Of a DNA stretch of 18,669 nucleotides, positions 1-7,234 are shown in pieces. Both the position numbers and the translations under genes were made by a program. The DNA lies in NCBI GenBank assembly GCA_003170115.1, contig PMZS01000055.1:12936-31604 (forward strand), read 5' to 3'. The stretch comes from Spirochaetaceae bacterium. GTDB lineage: Bacteria; Spirochaetota; Spirochaetia; SZUA-6; Fen-1364. The first letter of the stretch is position 1. Every line of letters begins with the position of its first letter. The notes below the pieces were generated by a model. The model worked only from the letters and a program-made list of their open reading frames with translations, did not search any database and was not told where the DNA came from.

Positions 1-791
1 TGCTCCGCCGTGCGCGCCGGAAGGGAGTACGGCCGCAGGCGCGAAAGAATCGTGGGAATGATCGCCGCGCGGCGCGTGGTCAGGAGGATGAGATGCACGG
101 ACGCCGGCGGCTCCTCAAGGAGCTTGAGCAGTGCGTTGCGCGCGGAGTCCTGCATCCTGTCGGCATTCTCGATGAGGGCGATTTTCCGGGTCCCCGCGGC
201 CGTCAGGTGCGCCCACGCGGCCAGCCTGCGGACCTGCCCGATACTGATCGTGTCCGACCGGACCTGAGCCGCCACGGGCGTCGCCGCCGCCACGATGCGC
301 TCCAGCAGCTCGCCGAGCTCCCGGGCCGGCGGCAGCTCGGATCCGGGAGAAAGGCCATCCGCAAGCTCCTCCAGCCGCGCCACCCGATCCTGCATGCCCT
401 TCACGCGCACGTCGTCGGCGTCCGCAATCCAGGGGTCGAACCGGCGCGTGAGCTTTCGCACCGCTCTCAGGAGCAGGTACAGGGTCGCCGGCTTCCTGCT
501 GCGCATGAGGGCATCGGCTGACGCGGCAATCTCCACGTCCGCGTACCGGGGACCCAGGAGCACGGTCTGCGGGTGGGTGAGCTCCTTCTGCATTCGGCAA
601 GGCGCGCATTCGCACGACCATTCTCCTCTTCCCTCGGCGCACGTGAGAACCCGGGCCGCCTCGAGGGCCGTGGAAAGCTTTCCCGCGTAGGCCGGACCGA
701 AGAACAGCGCTGACCGAGGGAACTTCCCCTGGGCCAGCTCCCCGCGAAGGCCGCGTATGGTCTCAGCCTGCCCGATGATGTTCTCGAACAT
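1..791 (-). CDS. holB: DNA polymerase III delta' subunit-like clamp-loader ATPase, C-terminus cut by window edge
   Basis: This is a delta'/gamma-tau-type AAA+ clamp-loader subunit, expected to help load the beta sliding clamp at the replication fork. The frame stays open from the ATG at 791 to the left edge (263 codons), so the C-terminal collar domain is missing from view. Visible features are the N-terminal FENIIGQ start, a P-loop-like GPAYAGK at residues 32-38, four cysteines (51, 60, 62, 65) in the usual zinc-module position, a Walker-B-like IENADRM near 207-213, ALLKLLEEPP at 220-229, and LSRLR near 249-253 where the family has its SRC motif. The P-loop lacks the Thr/Ser after Lys, as is common in delta' subunits that do not hydrolyse ATP. 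Residues about 95-160 form a long charged insertion before the AAA+ core resumes. Its ATG shares a base with the murG stop (TGATG), so the two are probably translationally coupled. Confidence 0.8.
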   Translation of the reverse strand, partial: MFENIIGQAETIRGLRGELAQGKFPRSALFFGPAYAGKLSTALEAARVLTCAEGRGEWSCECAPCRMQKELTHPQTVLLGPRYADVEIAASADALMRSRKPATLYLLLRAVRKLTRRFDPWIADADDVRVKGMQDRVARLEELADGLSPGSELPPARELGELLERIVAAATPVAAQVRSDTISIGQVRRLAAWAHLTAAGTRKIALIENADRMQDSARNALLKLLEEPPASVHLILLTTRRAAIIPTILSRLRPYSLPARTAE

Positions 792-1897
792 CAGCCCAGC
801 CTCCGGAGGATGAGATCTGCTATCGCCTTGTCCGGCCGCCCTGCGCCGAGCTGTGATGCGCATCGGCCCATCGCCGCGCGACGTTCGGTCCCTTCGAACA
901 GTGCTTCCACCGCGGACACCAGCGCCTCAGGCGTTGCCCCATTTTCTTCCAGGACAAGAGACGCCCCGCGCGCTTGGAAGATGGCCGCGTTCCTGAGCTG
1001 GTCTCCCCTGCTGCCGCTTGTCGGAAGCGGAATCAGGATCGAAGGCTTGCCGAGCGCGGCGATCTCGGCAAGGGTGTTCGCTCCCGCCCTGCTGATGACG
1101 AGGTCCGCCGCGGCCATGAGGTCTGGCAGCTCGTCACGAAAAAACGGCGCCGGATAGTAGTTTGCTTTCGAGGCGGGCGTGAACTCCTTCGCTCCCATCT
1201 GGTGCACGACGAAAAAACGTTGCAGGAGCCGCGGCAGGCTGGCCATGATCAGGGCGTTTACGAACGAGGAACCAAGGCTGCCCCCGATCACGAGGAGAAA
1301 GGGGAGACCATCACGACATCCCACGAAAGCCCGTCCAAGGTGAGGCTGCGCCGAATAGAGGGCGTCCCGGACCGGGTTGCCGGTGACCACAGCCTTTTGC
1401 CTGCAGGCCGCGGGCAGGTAGTCGAGTGTCTCAGGAAACGAGACCAGCACTTTTTCGCAGAAGCGCATGTTGATCCGAGTGGCGAGGCCGGGATCGAAAT
1501 CCGATTCGTGGGTCCAGGCGGGGATACCGCGCAGCCACGCCGCAAGGACGGGCGGCACACTGACGAAGCCTCCTTTGGAGAAGAGGAGCGACGGTCTGTC
1601 CTTCTTCAATATTCGAAGGCAGGCCACGATCCCCGCCGCGGTCCTGATGATGTCGGTGACATTGCGAACGGAGAGATAGCGCCGGAGCTTCCCTGCCGGA
1701 ATTCCTCGAAACTCGATTCCGGCATCCGCGACGAGCTGTTTTTCAACGCCGTCTCTTGAGCCGATCCAGACGACCCGCCGTCCGAGCCGGGCAGCCACGG
1801 CAAGCCCGGGGAAGACGTGGCCCGCCGTCCCTCCGCCCGCAAAAGCGACGACAGGCGATGCGCGCGATCCATCTCCTGTTGAAAGACGCCTGATCAT
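791..1897 (-). CDS. murG: MurG, lipid II-forming N-acetylglucosaminyltransferase
   Basis: MurG transfers GlcNAc from UDP-GlcNAc onto undecaprenyl-diphospho-MurNAc-pentapeptide (lipid I to lipid II) at the cytoplasmic face of the inner membrane. The 368-residue length fits this GT28-family enzyme. Motifs in order are GGGTAGH (21-27), SKGGFVSVPP (107-116), HESDFDPGLATR (130-141), GNPVR (173-177), GGSLGS (205-210) and SRAGANTLAEI (269-279) with GKPSILIPLP following. The HESD stretch replaces the more usual HEQN at the acceptor-side loop, a substitution worth noting but in an otherwise intact protein. The ATG at 1897 has no clear Shine-Dalgarno sequence. The gene diverges from the exported-protein gene at 1917 with only 19 bp between start codons, and is followed directly by holB. 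No fts or other mur genes are seen nearby, so it is outside a classical division cluster. Confidence 0.95.
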   Translation of the reverse strand: MIRRLSTGDGSRASPVVAFAGGGTAGHVFPGLAVAARLGRRVVWIGSRDGVEKQLVADAGIEFRGIPAGKLRRYLSVRNVTDIIRTAAGIVACLRILKKDRPSLLFSKGGFVSVPPVLAAWLRGIPAWTHESDFDPGLATRINMRFCEKVLVSFPETLDYLPAACRQKAVVTGNPVRDALYSAQPHLGRAFVGCRDGLPFLLVIGGSLGSSFVNALIMASLPRLLQRFFVVHQMGAKEFTPASKANYYPAPFFRDELPDLMAAADLVISRAGANTLAEIAALGKPSILIPLPTSGSRGDQLRNAAIFQARGASLVLEENGATPEALVSAVEALFEGTERRAAMGRCASQLGAGRPDKAIADLILRRLG

Positions 1898-1916
1898 ACA
1901 GTAGTTTCACACTATC

Positions 1917-2693
1917 ATGAGAATCGCCGTGGTCGCAATCCAGATGCTTCTGCTGGCCCTGCCCCTGCACGCGGTTGATCCCCTGGCCGCCTTCGTGGGA
2001 AGCGATGCCCTGCGGGACCTTCGCGGCGGCACGAGCATCAAGGCCAGCCTCCGCCCAGACGAAACCCTCTCCCTCGCGCCGGACGTCTCCTCGCGGGACG
2101 TCATTGCCGGAGAAGTGAAAGCCCTTGGACCCACGGTCGGCGCCGAGCTTCTGAAGATTATTCCCGGACCGGGCATCGCAATGGATGCGCCGGCCGGCCA
2201 GCTCCTCATTTTCAACGCGATGCAGGCAATCAGCACCATGAAGGGCATGACCTACTGGTCGGTGACAAAAGGAAAGGAGCAGGTCCTCTTCCTCCAATCC
2301 TACGCGATCTCTTCCGCCGAAAAGCCGGTCAAGGTGCCGGACCCTTTCTTTACGGAGATACCGGAGGAGCACGACCTGTTTACCTTCCAGGAGGACAACA
2401 ATTTCGGGAAGAACATCTACCTGGAGCGCTTTCGCGCGCGCGGCGACCACCTCTACATGAAGATGGAGAATCTTTCCACCATCACTTTCCTTCTCATTCC
2501 GATCATTCAGCCGCAAGGCCTTGTGAGCCAGGTTGTCCTTGTGCCCGCAGGGACAGATGTACTGTTCTACGGCCTGGCATACCTCCGCACCGGTATGCCC
2601 ATCGGAGACAGGACAAGTCGTGTGGAATCCCTTGAGAACAGGCTGACCGCGCTGGCCGGCTGGCTGGCCAGGCGCCTGGTGGCAGTGAACTAG
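1917..2693 (+). CDS. exported protein of unknown function
   Basis: A 258-residue protein with an N-terminal signal peptide: a short basic start, a hydrophobic core at about residues 4-17, and a likely signal peptidase I site after LHA near residue 19. The rest is soluble, with no further clear membrane segment apart from a hydrophobic patch (about 190-200, TFLLIPII). There are no Cys pairs, lipobox or enzyme motif that I recognise. It resembles an uncharacterised spirochaetal exported family that I recall as DUF6675, but I could not verify that. The ATG at 1917 lacks an evident ribosome-binding site. Upstream DNA is shared with the divergent murG start. Its TAG stop lies inside CTAG and overlaps the convergent TAG of the diguanylate cyclase gene. 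The frame has sensible composition throughout, and the competing antisense frames look like shadows. Confidence 0.8.
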   Translation: MRIAVVAIQMLLLALPLHAVDPLAAFVGSDALRDLRGGTSIKASLRPDETLSLAPDVSSRDVIAGEVKALGPTVGAELLKIIPGPGIAMDAPAGQLLIFNAMQAISTMKGMTYWSVTKGKEQVLFLQSYAISSAEKPVKVPDPFFTEIPEEHDLFTFQEDNNFGKNIYLERFRARGDHLYMKMENLSTITFLLIPIIQPQGLVSQVVLVPAGTDVLFYGLAYLRTGMPIGDRTSRVESLENRLTALAGWLARRLVAVN

Positions 2694-3712
2694 TCCATAA
2701 CGATGCGGTTGCGCCCTGACTGCTTGGCCAGGTACATGGCCCTGTCCACTCGTTCGATCCAGGATTCCTGGCTCTCACCAGGCGCATAGCAGGCCACTCC
2801 AATTGACACCGTGACCCCGATGCTCTCACCGCCACACTGATGCCGCAGCTCCTCCATGTCCTTACGAAAGCGCTCGGCGATCCCGAGGGCCTGCTGCTCG
2901 TTGGAATTGGAGAGGACGACGAAGAACTCCTCCCCACCGTAGCGTCCCGCGTAGTCGTATTTCCGCAAACCCGCCAGGAGCCGCGCCCCTATTTCGCGGA
3001 TGACGATGTCCCCGCATTGATGGCCGAAGTTGTCATTGACGTTCTTGAACTTGTCGATGTCGATCATGAGTCCCGTGAGAGGCACGTCCAGGCGGATGCT
3101 GCGCTCGATTTCAATGGAGATCCGCGTGAAGAGACTCCTGCGGTTGAGCAGGCCCGAGAGGCTGTCAAAGGCGGCGATCAGCTCCAGCTCGGTGTTTGCC
3201 TTCTCCAGTTCCTCGTTCAGGCGGCGGATCTTCTCGTACGCTTCCTTCAGGTTGAGGTTCTGATCCAGAACGAGCGAGGAAAGCCGCTCTTCTTCCGCGA
3301 CCGCGATGCGGTAGAACTCCCGCTCCTTCACGAGGTTCGCCTGGGTTTCCCACCGGAGCCCGGCGGCGCGGGCGCGCGCCTGCAGCTCAACCGGCTCGTA
3401 CGGCACTCGGATGAAATCGTCAGATCCCGATTCAACGGATTTCTTCACCTGCTCATCTTTTTGGACCTCGGCAAGGAGCAGGACCTGAAGCGGCTGGTCC
3501 GGATGGACCTTTCGCATTGCCCCGACAAGGTCGTGCGCGCTTCCACCGGGCAGGCGGGAAGAAAGGAGCGCGATCTGGATGTCATGGTCTCCCAGCTCGC
3601 GCAGCGCTTCCTCGCGTGAACGGGCTCGGAAGAGCGAATAGCCTTCGCCCTGGAGCGCCTGATCCATTTCTGCGAGATTCTCCTCGTCGTGTGCAACAAG
3701 CAGAATGTTCAT
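2690..3712 (-). CDS. GGDEF diguanylate cyclase with degenerate receiver domain
   Basis: A predicted cytoplasmic enzyme making cyclic di-GMP from two GTP. From ATG 3712 it has 340 residues: receiver-like domain (1-120), coiled coil (about 130-180), GGDEF domain (181-340). The catalytic motif is GGEEF (259-263), with an inhibitory-site RxxD (R250-D253) five residues upstream, so product feedback inhibition is likely. Substrate-site residues such as DIDKFKNVND (218-227) are present. The receiver keeps the acidic pair (D9/E10) but has Ser51 where the phosphorylated Asp should be and Val103 where the conserved Lys should be. It therefore probably cannot be phosphorylated in the normal way. An ATG three codons upstream (3721) is an alternative start; 3712 gives the usual receiver N-terminus (MNILLVAHD), and neither has a clear Shine-Dalgarno sequence. 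The promoter at 3734-3762 would give a very short leader. Confidence 0.92.
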   Translation of the reverse strand: MNILLVAHDEENLAEMDQALQGEGYSLFRARSREEALRELGDHDIQIALLSSRLPGGSAHDLVGAMRKVHPDQPLQVLLLAEVQKDEQVKKSVESGSDDFIRVPYEPVELQARARAAGLRWETQANLVKEREFYRIAVAEEERLSSLVLDQNLNLKEAYEKIRRLNEELEKANTELELIAAFDSLSGLLNRRSLFTRISIEIERSIRLDVPLTGLMIDIDKFKNVNDNFGHQCGDIVIREIGARLLAGLRKYDYAGRYGGEEFFVVLSNSNEQQALGIAERFRKDMEELRHQCGGESIGVTVSIGVACYAPGESQESWIERVDRAMYLAKQSGRNRIVMD

Positions 3713-3733
3713 TCGAAGCATCGCGGAACGTCT

Positions 3734-3762
3734 ACTCTATGGCAAAACCGGGAATGGGTCAA
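3734..3762 (-). promoter_or_regulatory. sigma70-type promoter for the diguanylate cyclase gene
   Basis: Reading the minus strand, TTGACC (3762-3757) is followed by a 17-bp spacer and TAGAGT (3739-3734). The matches to consensus are 5/6 and 4/6. Predicted transcription would begin near 3727, giving a leader of roughly 6-15 nt. A perfect 10-bp palindrome, GTGAGCTCAC (3781-3790), overlaps the upstream gene's stop codon and lies 18 bp above the -35 box. It could be an operator. Confidence 0.5.
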
Positions 3763-3786
3763 TCTCGATGAAAACTCTCGGTGAGC

Positions 3787-5166
3787 TCACTGATATCCCA
3801 GGAGCCGCAGAAGCGTGAGGACCAGACCGATCAGGAAACCCAGGCCGGCACCGGTCAGCGCGGAAAGCCGGCTCGGACGGAGGCTCCTGAACATGGCCTT
3901 CGAGAGAACGGGAACCAGGTCCTCCACAACACGCGGGGCTCGTGCGCGGAGAGACTCGTCCAGCGTGCGCTTTCTCTCCGCATCGATTCGCAGCGCCGCG
4001 CCGAGCGGTTCCTGAGCATTCTCTTCCACAAAAGAGAACAGCAGGCCGCAAAGTTGCCTCCCGAGTGCCTGGGCAGTAGCCGGCCGCACAAGAAACTCCA
4101 GCGCCCTGGCGGAGAGTGACTCGATGATATCGGCTTCGCGGATCCCGAAAACGTCGCTGACGAAAGCGCCGAGCGTGCGGCGGTCCTCCAGAAGCCGCGC
4201 CTCCGCAAGGCGGACGAGTGGTTGCCTTACCCGCGGATCTTCCAGGCGCTCCATGAAATGATTCAAGAGCGTGGCCGCCGAGTCGGCGAGCCGTTTCCGT
4301 GGGTCACTCAGGGGCAGGGGCTCGCCGCTCGCCTTCAGCCTCAGGGAGTCTCTCCATCCCCGGGCAGACTCGAAGAACAGGCCGACCATCCGCTCCTGCT
4401 CCCGCTGATCCCTCACAATCTTCTCCGCGGCCTCGATCGTGTCGTCGACAATCTCGGGCATTTTCTCATTCAGGCGACGGTCAAACTGCCCCGCGCTGAT
4501 GAACAGCTTTTGCAGATCGCTGAGCTTTTCAAGAATTCGAGGAAGCAGCTCGCGGCCGCGTTCCGAGAGAGACGCGCGGGTTTCCTCGGATCGCAGCCAG
4601 CGCACCAGGGTATCGGCGGCTTCCGGGACGTAGGACTCGAAGACTCCGGAGATCTCACGGAGCACGTCGTCTCCAATCGCCGTTCCGGCCTGCTCTGCAA
4701 CGAGAATCCCCGCGGCGCGGGCAACACCACTGCGGGTGTTCTCACGGGAAAGCGCGGGGAGCAGTCTCTCTTCCAGGAAGGTCGGGAGACCGATCATCCC
4801 TGAGACTTCACTCACTTTCCGCGCGGCAAGCCCAGCGACGACCGCGGACACGAGGTCCCGGACGGCATAGATGAAGGCACGTGAGCATAGAACGCTTCTC
4901 AGGGATTCGGCGATCGCGAGCTCCAGAGAGTCCGCGGCAGGGGATCCCCTGCCGGGTGCAAGCTCACCAACCCGAACAGAGAGGGCCCAATGGGTGAGGG
5001 CTTCAACGCCATTCCCTGCGGCCCGTACGATTGCCGAGCTGTTTCTGAACAGCATGGAAAACGCGAACCGGCCGAGCACGAAAAAGCCGAGTGCCCCGCC
5101 GACCAGGGCGCCGCAGACAGAAGGAAGCAGCCACGGAAAAACTGCCGAGGCGAAGGACGAGATCAC
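3787..5166 (-). CDS. DUF445-like membrane-anchored helical protein
   Basis: A protein of about 459 residues with a membrane segment near the N-terminus (about 11-35, containing GALVGGALGFF), a very long charged helical middle, and a second membrane segment at the C-terminus (GAGLGFLIGLVLTLL). This hairpin-like layout, with Gly-rich segments at both ends and a large helical domain between, resembles the DUF445 (YheB-type) family, whose function is unknown. The assignment is by layout only. I chose the GTG at 5166 because it overlaps the TGA of the upstream SH3 gene (GTGA), indicating translational coupling. An in-frame GTG at 5238 would force a long overlap and put unlikely basic sequence ahead of the first membrane segment. 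The pairing with a lipoprotein suggests an envelope role. Confidence 0.7.
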   Translation of the reverse strand: MISSFASAVFPWLLPSVCGALVGGALGFFVLGRFAFSMLFRNSSAIVRAAGNGVEALTHWALSVRVGELAPGRGSPAADSLELAIAESLRSVLCSRAFIYAVRDLVSAVVAGLAARKVSEVSGMIGLPTFLEERLLPALSRENTRSGVARAAGILVAEQAGTAIGDDVLREISGVFESYVPEAADTLVRWLRSEETRASLSERGRELLPRILEKLSDLQKLFISAGQFDRRLNEKMPEIVDDTIEAAEKIVRDQREQERMVGLFFESARGWRDSLRLKASGEPLPLSDPRKRLADSAATLLNHFMERLEDPRVRQPLVRLAEARLLEDRRTLGAFVSDVFGIREADIIESLSARALEFLVRPATAQALGRQLCGLLFSFVEENAQEPLGAALRIDAERKRTLDESLRARAPRVVEDLVPVLSKAMFRSLRPSRLSALTGAGLGFLIGLVLTLLRLLGYQ

Positions 5167-5624
5167 TTGAGCGTGGAGGAGAACTTGTCCGCCTTGGAAC
5201 GCGAATCGAACACCTCGATATAGGAGCCGAACACCCACCCCTTGAGACCCTGGTAGTCGATGCGGTACCAGTAGGCCGATTCGTTCTCGACGGTCTGCTC
5301 TTTGTCGGCCCGGGTGAGGACCTCCATCACTGCCCCCAGGCGGACGTGGGAGAGCACTGTTGCCTGGCTCGATGGCTCTTCACGGACGCGAAGCAGCGGC
5401 GATTTCACCACGGCCCAGGTGGAGCGGATGCTCAGGACCGGCGTGGGAGGGAGCGTCACTTGCTCGGAGCTTCCGGAGCGGCCGCACGCTCCAAGCGCCG
5501 CGAGTGCGAGAGCACCAAGGAGACAGAGAGCGGTTGTCCGCGCCGCCGAACCACCGTTGATCCTTGAATTCTCGGGGGCCGGGGACCTATATTCTGAACC
5601 AGATGAGCTGGCTGCGCGTGTCAC
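5163..5624 (-). CDS. SH3-domain (SH3b) lipoprotein
   Basis: A 153-residue exported protein with a hydrophobic stretch (about 32-45) ending in a lipobox LGAC, so Cys47 should be lipidated after signal peptidase II cleavage. Residues about 66-141 form a bacterial SH3 domain: PLLRVREEPSSQATVLSHV, then an aromatic strand YWYRIDY and the closing GLKGWVFGSYIEVF. Such domains usually bind peptidoglycan or peptide ligands. The start is unusual: the only in-frame ATG/GTG/TTG before the lipobox is GTG 5624, giving a 46-residue leader that overlaps the first 22 bp of the divergent gene at 5603. An ATC at residue 22 would give a normal-length signal peptide but is a rare start codon. The gene is coupled to the DUF445-like gene by a GTGA overlap. 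Confidence 0.75.
   Translation of the reverse strand: MTRAASSSGSEYRSPAPENSRINGGSAARTTALCLLGALALAALGACGRSGSSEQVTLPPTPVLSIRSTWAVVKSPLLRVREEPSSQATVLSHVRLGAVMEVLTRADKEQTVENESAYWYRIDYQGLKGWVFGSYIEVFDSRSKADKFSSTLK
5564..5593 (+). promoter_or_regulatory. candidate promoter giving a leaderless mRNA for the gene at 5603
   Basis: TTGAAT (5564-5569), an 18-bp spacer and TATATT (5588-5593) match the -35 and -10 consensus at 4/6 and 5/6. Transcription should start near 5600, 3 nt before ATG 5603. No Shine-Dalgarno sequence lies in front of that ATG, which agrees with leaderless translation. Confidence 0.5.
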
Positions 5625-6187
5625 GGACCGTACTATTCATTATTTTGGCATTCTGGACAACAGGCAGCGTACACGCCTTTTCGATGGGATTGGGCGGAAC
5701 AGGCACGGTGACCATGTCGGCAGGCCAGGGTTTCGGACCAAAGCTGCAGTACGGCGGCGGATTCGCGATCGATTTCGTCTTTCCGCTGGACAAATGGACT
5801 CGACTTGTCACATCCATAGAAGGCTTCACCGTCGCCCCATCGGACATATCGGGGGGATTCCTCTATCGCGGATATTCCGGAGCCGCCCTGTCGATGATGC
5901 TTCAAGCCGGCGCGGTTTTCGCCTTTTCGCCGAGCCTGGGTTTGATGCGTGTGGGCGGAGGCCTTGGCGTGGCCGCGGCGCTCCCCAGCTATTGGTACAC
6001 TACCCTCGCCTTCTTCTACCTTGAGCCGCGCGCGCAGGCATTCCTTGATTGGGAACCGGCGGGGCTGCCGCACTTCGATTTCCAGCTCTCGGTGCCTGTC
6101 GCTCTCCAGCTTCGCGGTGATATGAGCTATTCTGTCTCAACGGGGATAGGATTAGGCGTGCTGTACAGATTCGGGAACGACAAATGA
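5603..6187 (+). CDS. small beta-barrel-like envelope protein
   Basis: A 194-residue protein with a signal peptide (hydrophobic core about 9-20, likely cleavage after VHA near 24). The mature part has alternating, Gly- and aromatic-rich strands (LQYGGGFAIDFVF, LMRVGGGLGVAAAL, YSVSTGIGLGVLYRF). It ends in a strand of outer-membrane barrel type, apart from a short hydrophilic GNDK tail. An 8-stranded outer-membrane barrel is the best guess; no named family is recognised. I chose ATG 5603 because the signal peptide begins there and a TATATT box ends 10 bp upstream. The in-frame TTG at 5564 would place the promoter inside the gene. Its TGA overlaps the ATG of the caspase-like gene (ATGA), so the two are likely made together and may act in the same envelope process. 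Confidence 0.7.
   Translation: MSWLRVSRTVLFIILAFWTTGSVHAFSMGLGGTGTVTMSAGQGFGPKLQYGGGFAIDFVFPLDKWTRLVTSIEGFTVAPSDISGGFLYRGYSGAALSMMLQAGAVFAFSPSLGLMRVGGGLGVAAALPSYWYTTLAFFYLEPRAQAFLDWEPAGLPHFDFQLSVPVALQLRGDMSYSVSTGIGLGVLYRFGNDK
5632..5660 (-). promoter_or_regulatory. weak candidate promoter for the SH3 lipoprotein operon
   Basis: On the minus strand TTGTCC (5660-5655), a 17-bp spacer and AATAGT (5637-5632) each match consensus at 4 of 6 positions. The predicted transcription start (about 5625) falls next to GTG 5624, which would make the lipoprotein mRNA essentially leaderless. The element lies inside the coding start of the divergent gene. Confidence 0.3.
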
Positions 6188-7218
6188 GGCGCGCCATTCG
6201 CCGTGCGGCGCTGGCCGTGCTGGCCGCCTTATTATGCTCCTGCTCGATGTTTGACTATTCGGGGATTGTCACACACAAATACGCTCTCGTGTACGGGGTG
6301 ACGTGGTACACGATGGACACGAACGGCCCGAATCTCCAATTCCCTCACATGGACGCCAGTGCAATTTCTGCTGTTCTGCAGTCAAATGGGTACACGGTTA
6401 CAAGCAGGTGGGTGGATGGAGCCGGGGATGTCTGGACGGACGGCACGGACACTCACCTCCCCATCGGCACTCCCGTGGCCACGAGCCCCGACGGCAGCTC
6501 CTATATCGGAGGGGGAGCGGGGGACGGAGTTGCCCCCAGCAAGGCGAATATCCTGGTGGACATACAGAATCTCGCGGGAACGGTCGGGCCGAATGACGTG
6601 CTTCTCATTTATTTTTCCGGTCACGGCACACAGGATGCAAGCGTGACACCGCCGCGTGAGTATTTTGATCCATACGCCTCCGTTCTGAAAGATAGCTCAG
6701 GCAATTTTTACGACTACCCGGTGCCCTCTGTCCTTGACAACGACCTGGCCACGGCCTTCGCTGCCATCAAGACCCCTCGCAAGATCGTCATCCTGGACAC
6801 GTGCAACTCGGGGGGGTTCATCGGCAACCAACTGGAAGCGGACTGGACACCGCCGGCCTATCTGGGTGGAGCGTCGCTTGTCGGCCCTGAAACCCTGTCC
6901 CAGGCCATCTCGAACTATGCCTCGATGCAGTCATCGCCTACCGGGCTGTCCCCCTACGGCGCGCAGGTCCTCTCTGCCGCTGGTCGGGACGAATCCTGCT
7001 ACGAGACTCCCACGCTCGGGCATGGCGTGATGACCTACTATCTTCTGCAAGGGCTGCAGGGTTCGCGCGCCGACATCAATCACGACGGCCATGTCACCGT
7101 CCTCGAGGCGTTCTCCTATGCGAAAGCAGGAATTGATGCGAATTGGAATCCGAACAATTCGGGCAGCACATTCGAGCCTCACATCTCGGGCGGCCCGGTG
7201 GACTTCGTGCTGTTCTAG
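6184..7218 (+). CDS. caspase-fold (peptidase C14/metacaspase-like) lipoprotein
   Basis: A 344-residue protein with the caspase-fold catalytic dyad: His147 in IYFSGHGTQ after a hydrophobic strand, and Cys207 in IVILDTCNSGGF. An early strand (KYALVYGVTWY, 32-42) and the MDASAISAVLQSNGY helix (56-70) match the p20-like core. A signal peptide ends in LCSC, so Cys20 is a likely lipidation site, placing the protease outside the cytoplasm. Residues 297-308 (DINHDGHVTVLE) have acidic or polar residues at positions 1, 3, 5, 9 and 12, as in an EF-hand-type Ca2+ loop. Many metacaspases need Ca2+, so calcium control is plausible. P1 specificity cannot be read from the sequence. The gene overlaps the barrel-like gene by ATGA. 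No self-processing partner, toxin or death-fold adaptor is visible nearby. Confidence 0.88.
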   Translation: MRRAIRRAALAVLAALLCSCSMFDYSGIVTHKYALVYGVTWYTMDTNGPNLQFPHMDASAISAVLQSNGYTVTSRWVDGAGDVWTDGTDTHLPIGTPVATSPDGSSYIGGGAGDGVAPSKANILVDIQNLAGTVGPNDVLLIYFSGHGTQDASVTPPREYFDPYASVLKDSSGNFYDYPVPSVLDNDLATAFAAIKTPRKIVILDTCNSGGFIGNQLEADWTPPAYLGGASLVGPETLSQAISNYASMQSSPTGLSPYGAQVLSAAGRDESCYETPTLGHGVMTYYLLQGLQGSRADINHDGHVTVLEAFSYAKAGIDANWNPNNSGSTFEPHISGGPVDFVLF

Positions 7219-7234
7219 GCCGAAGCGATGCTCG

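Noticed and set aside
1892..1897. TATGAT as a -10 box on the minus strand for murG
   Set aside because: The hexamer includes the murG ATG itself, so transcription would begin inside the gene. No later in-frame start leaves an intact GGGTAGH region with a ribosome-binding site.
2690..2693. CTAG shared by two convergent stop codons as a special signal
   Set aside because: A four-base overlap of two TAG stops in a palindromic CTAG is expected to occur by chance in compact genomes.
7219..7234. Bidirectional terminator between the caspase-like gene and uvrB
   Set aside because: Only 16 bp separate the stops and no inverted repeat with a T-tract is visible there.
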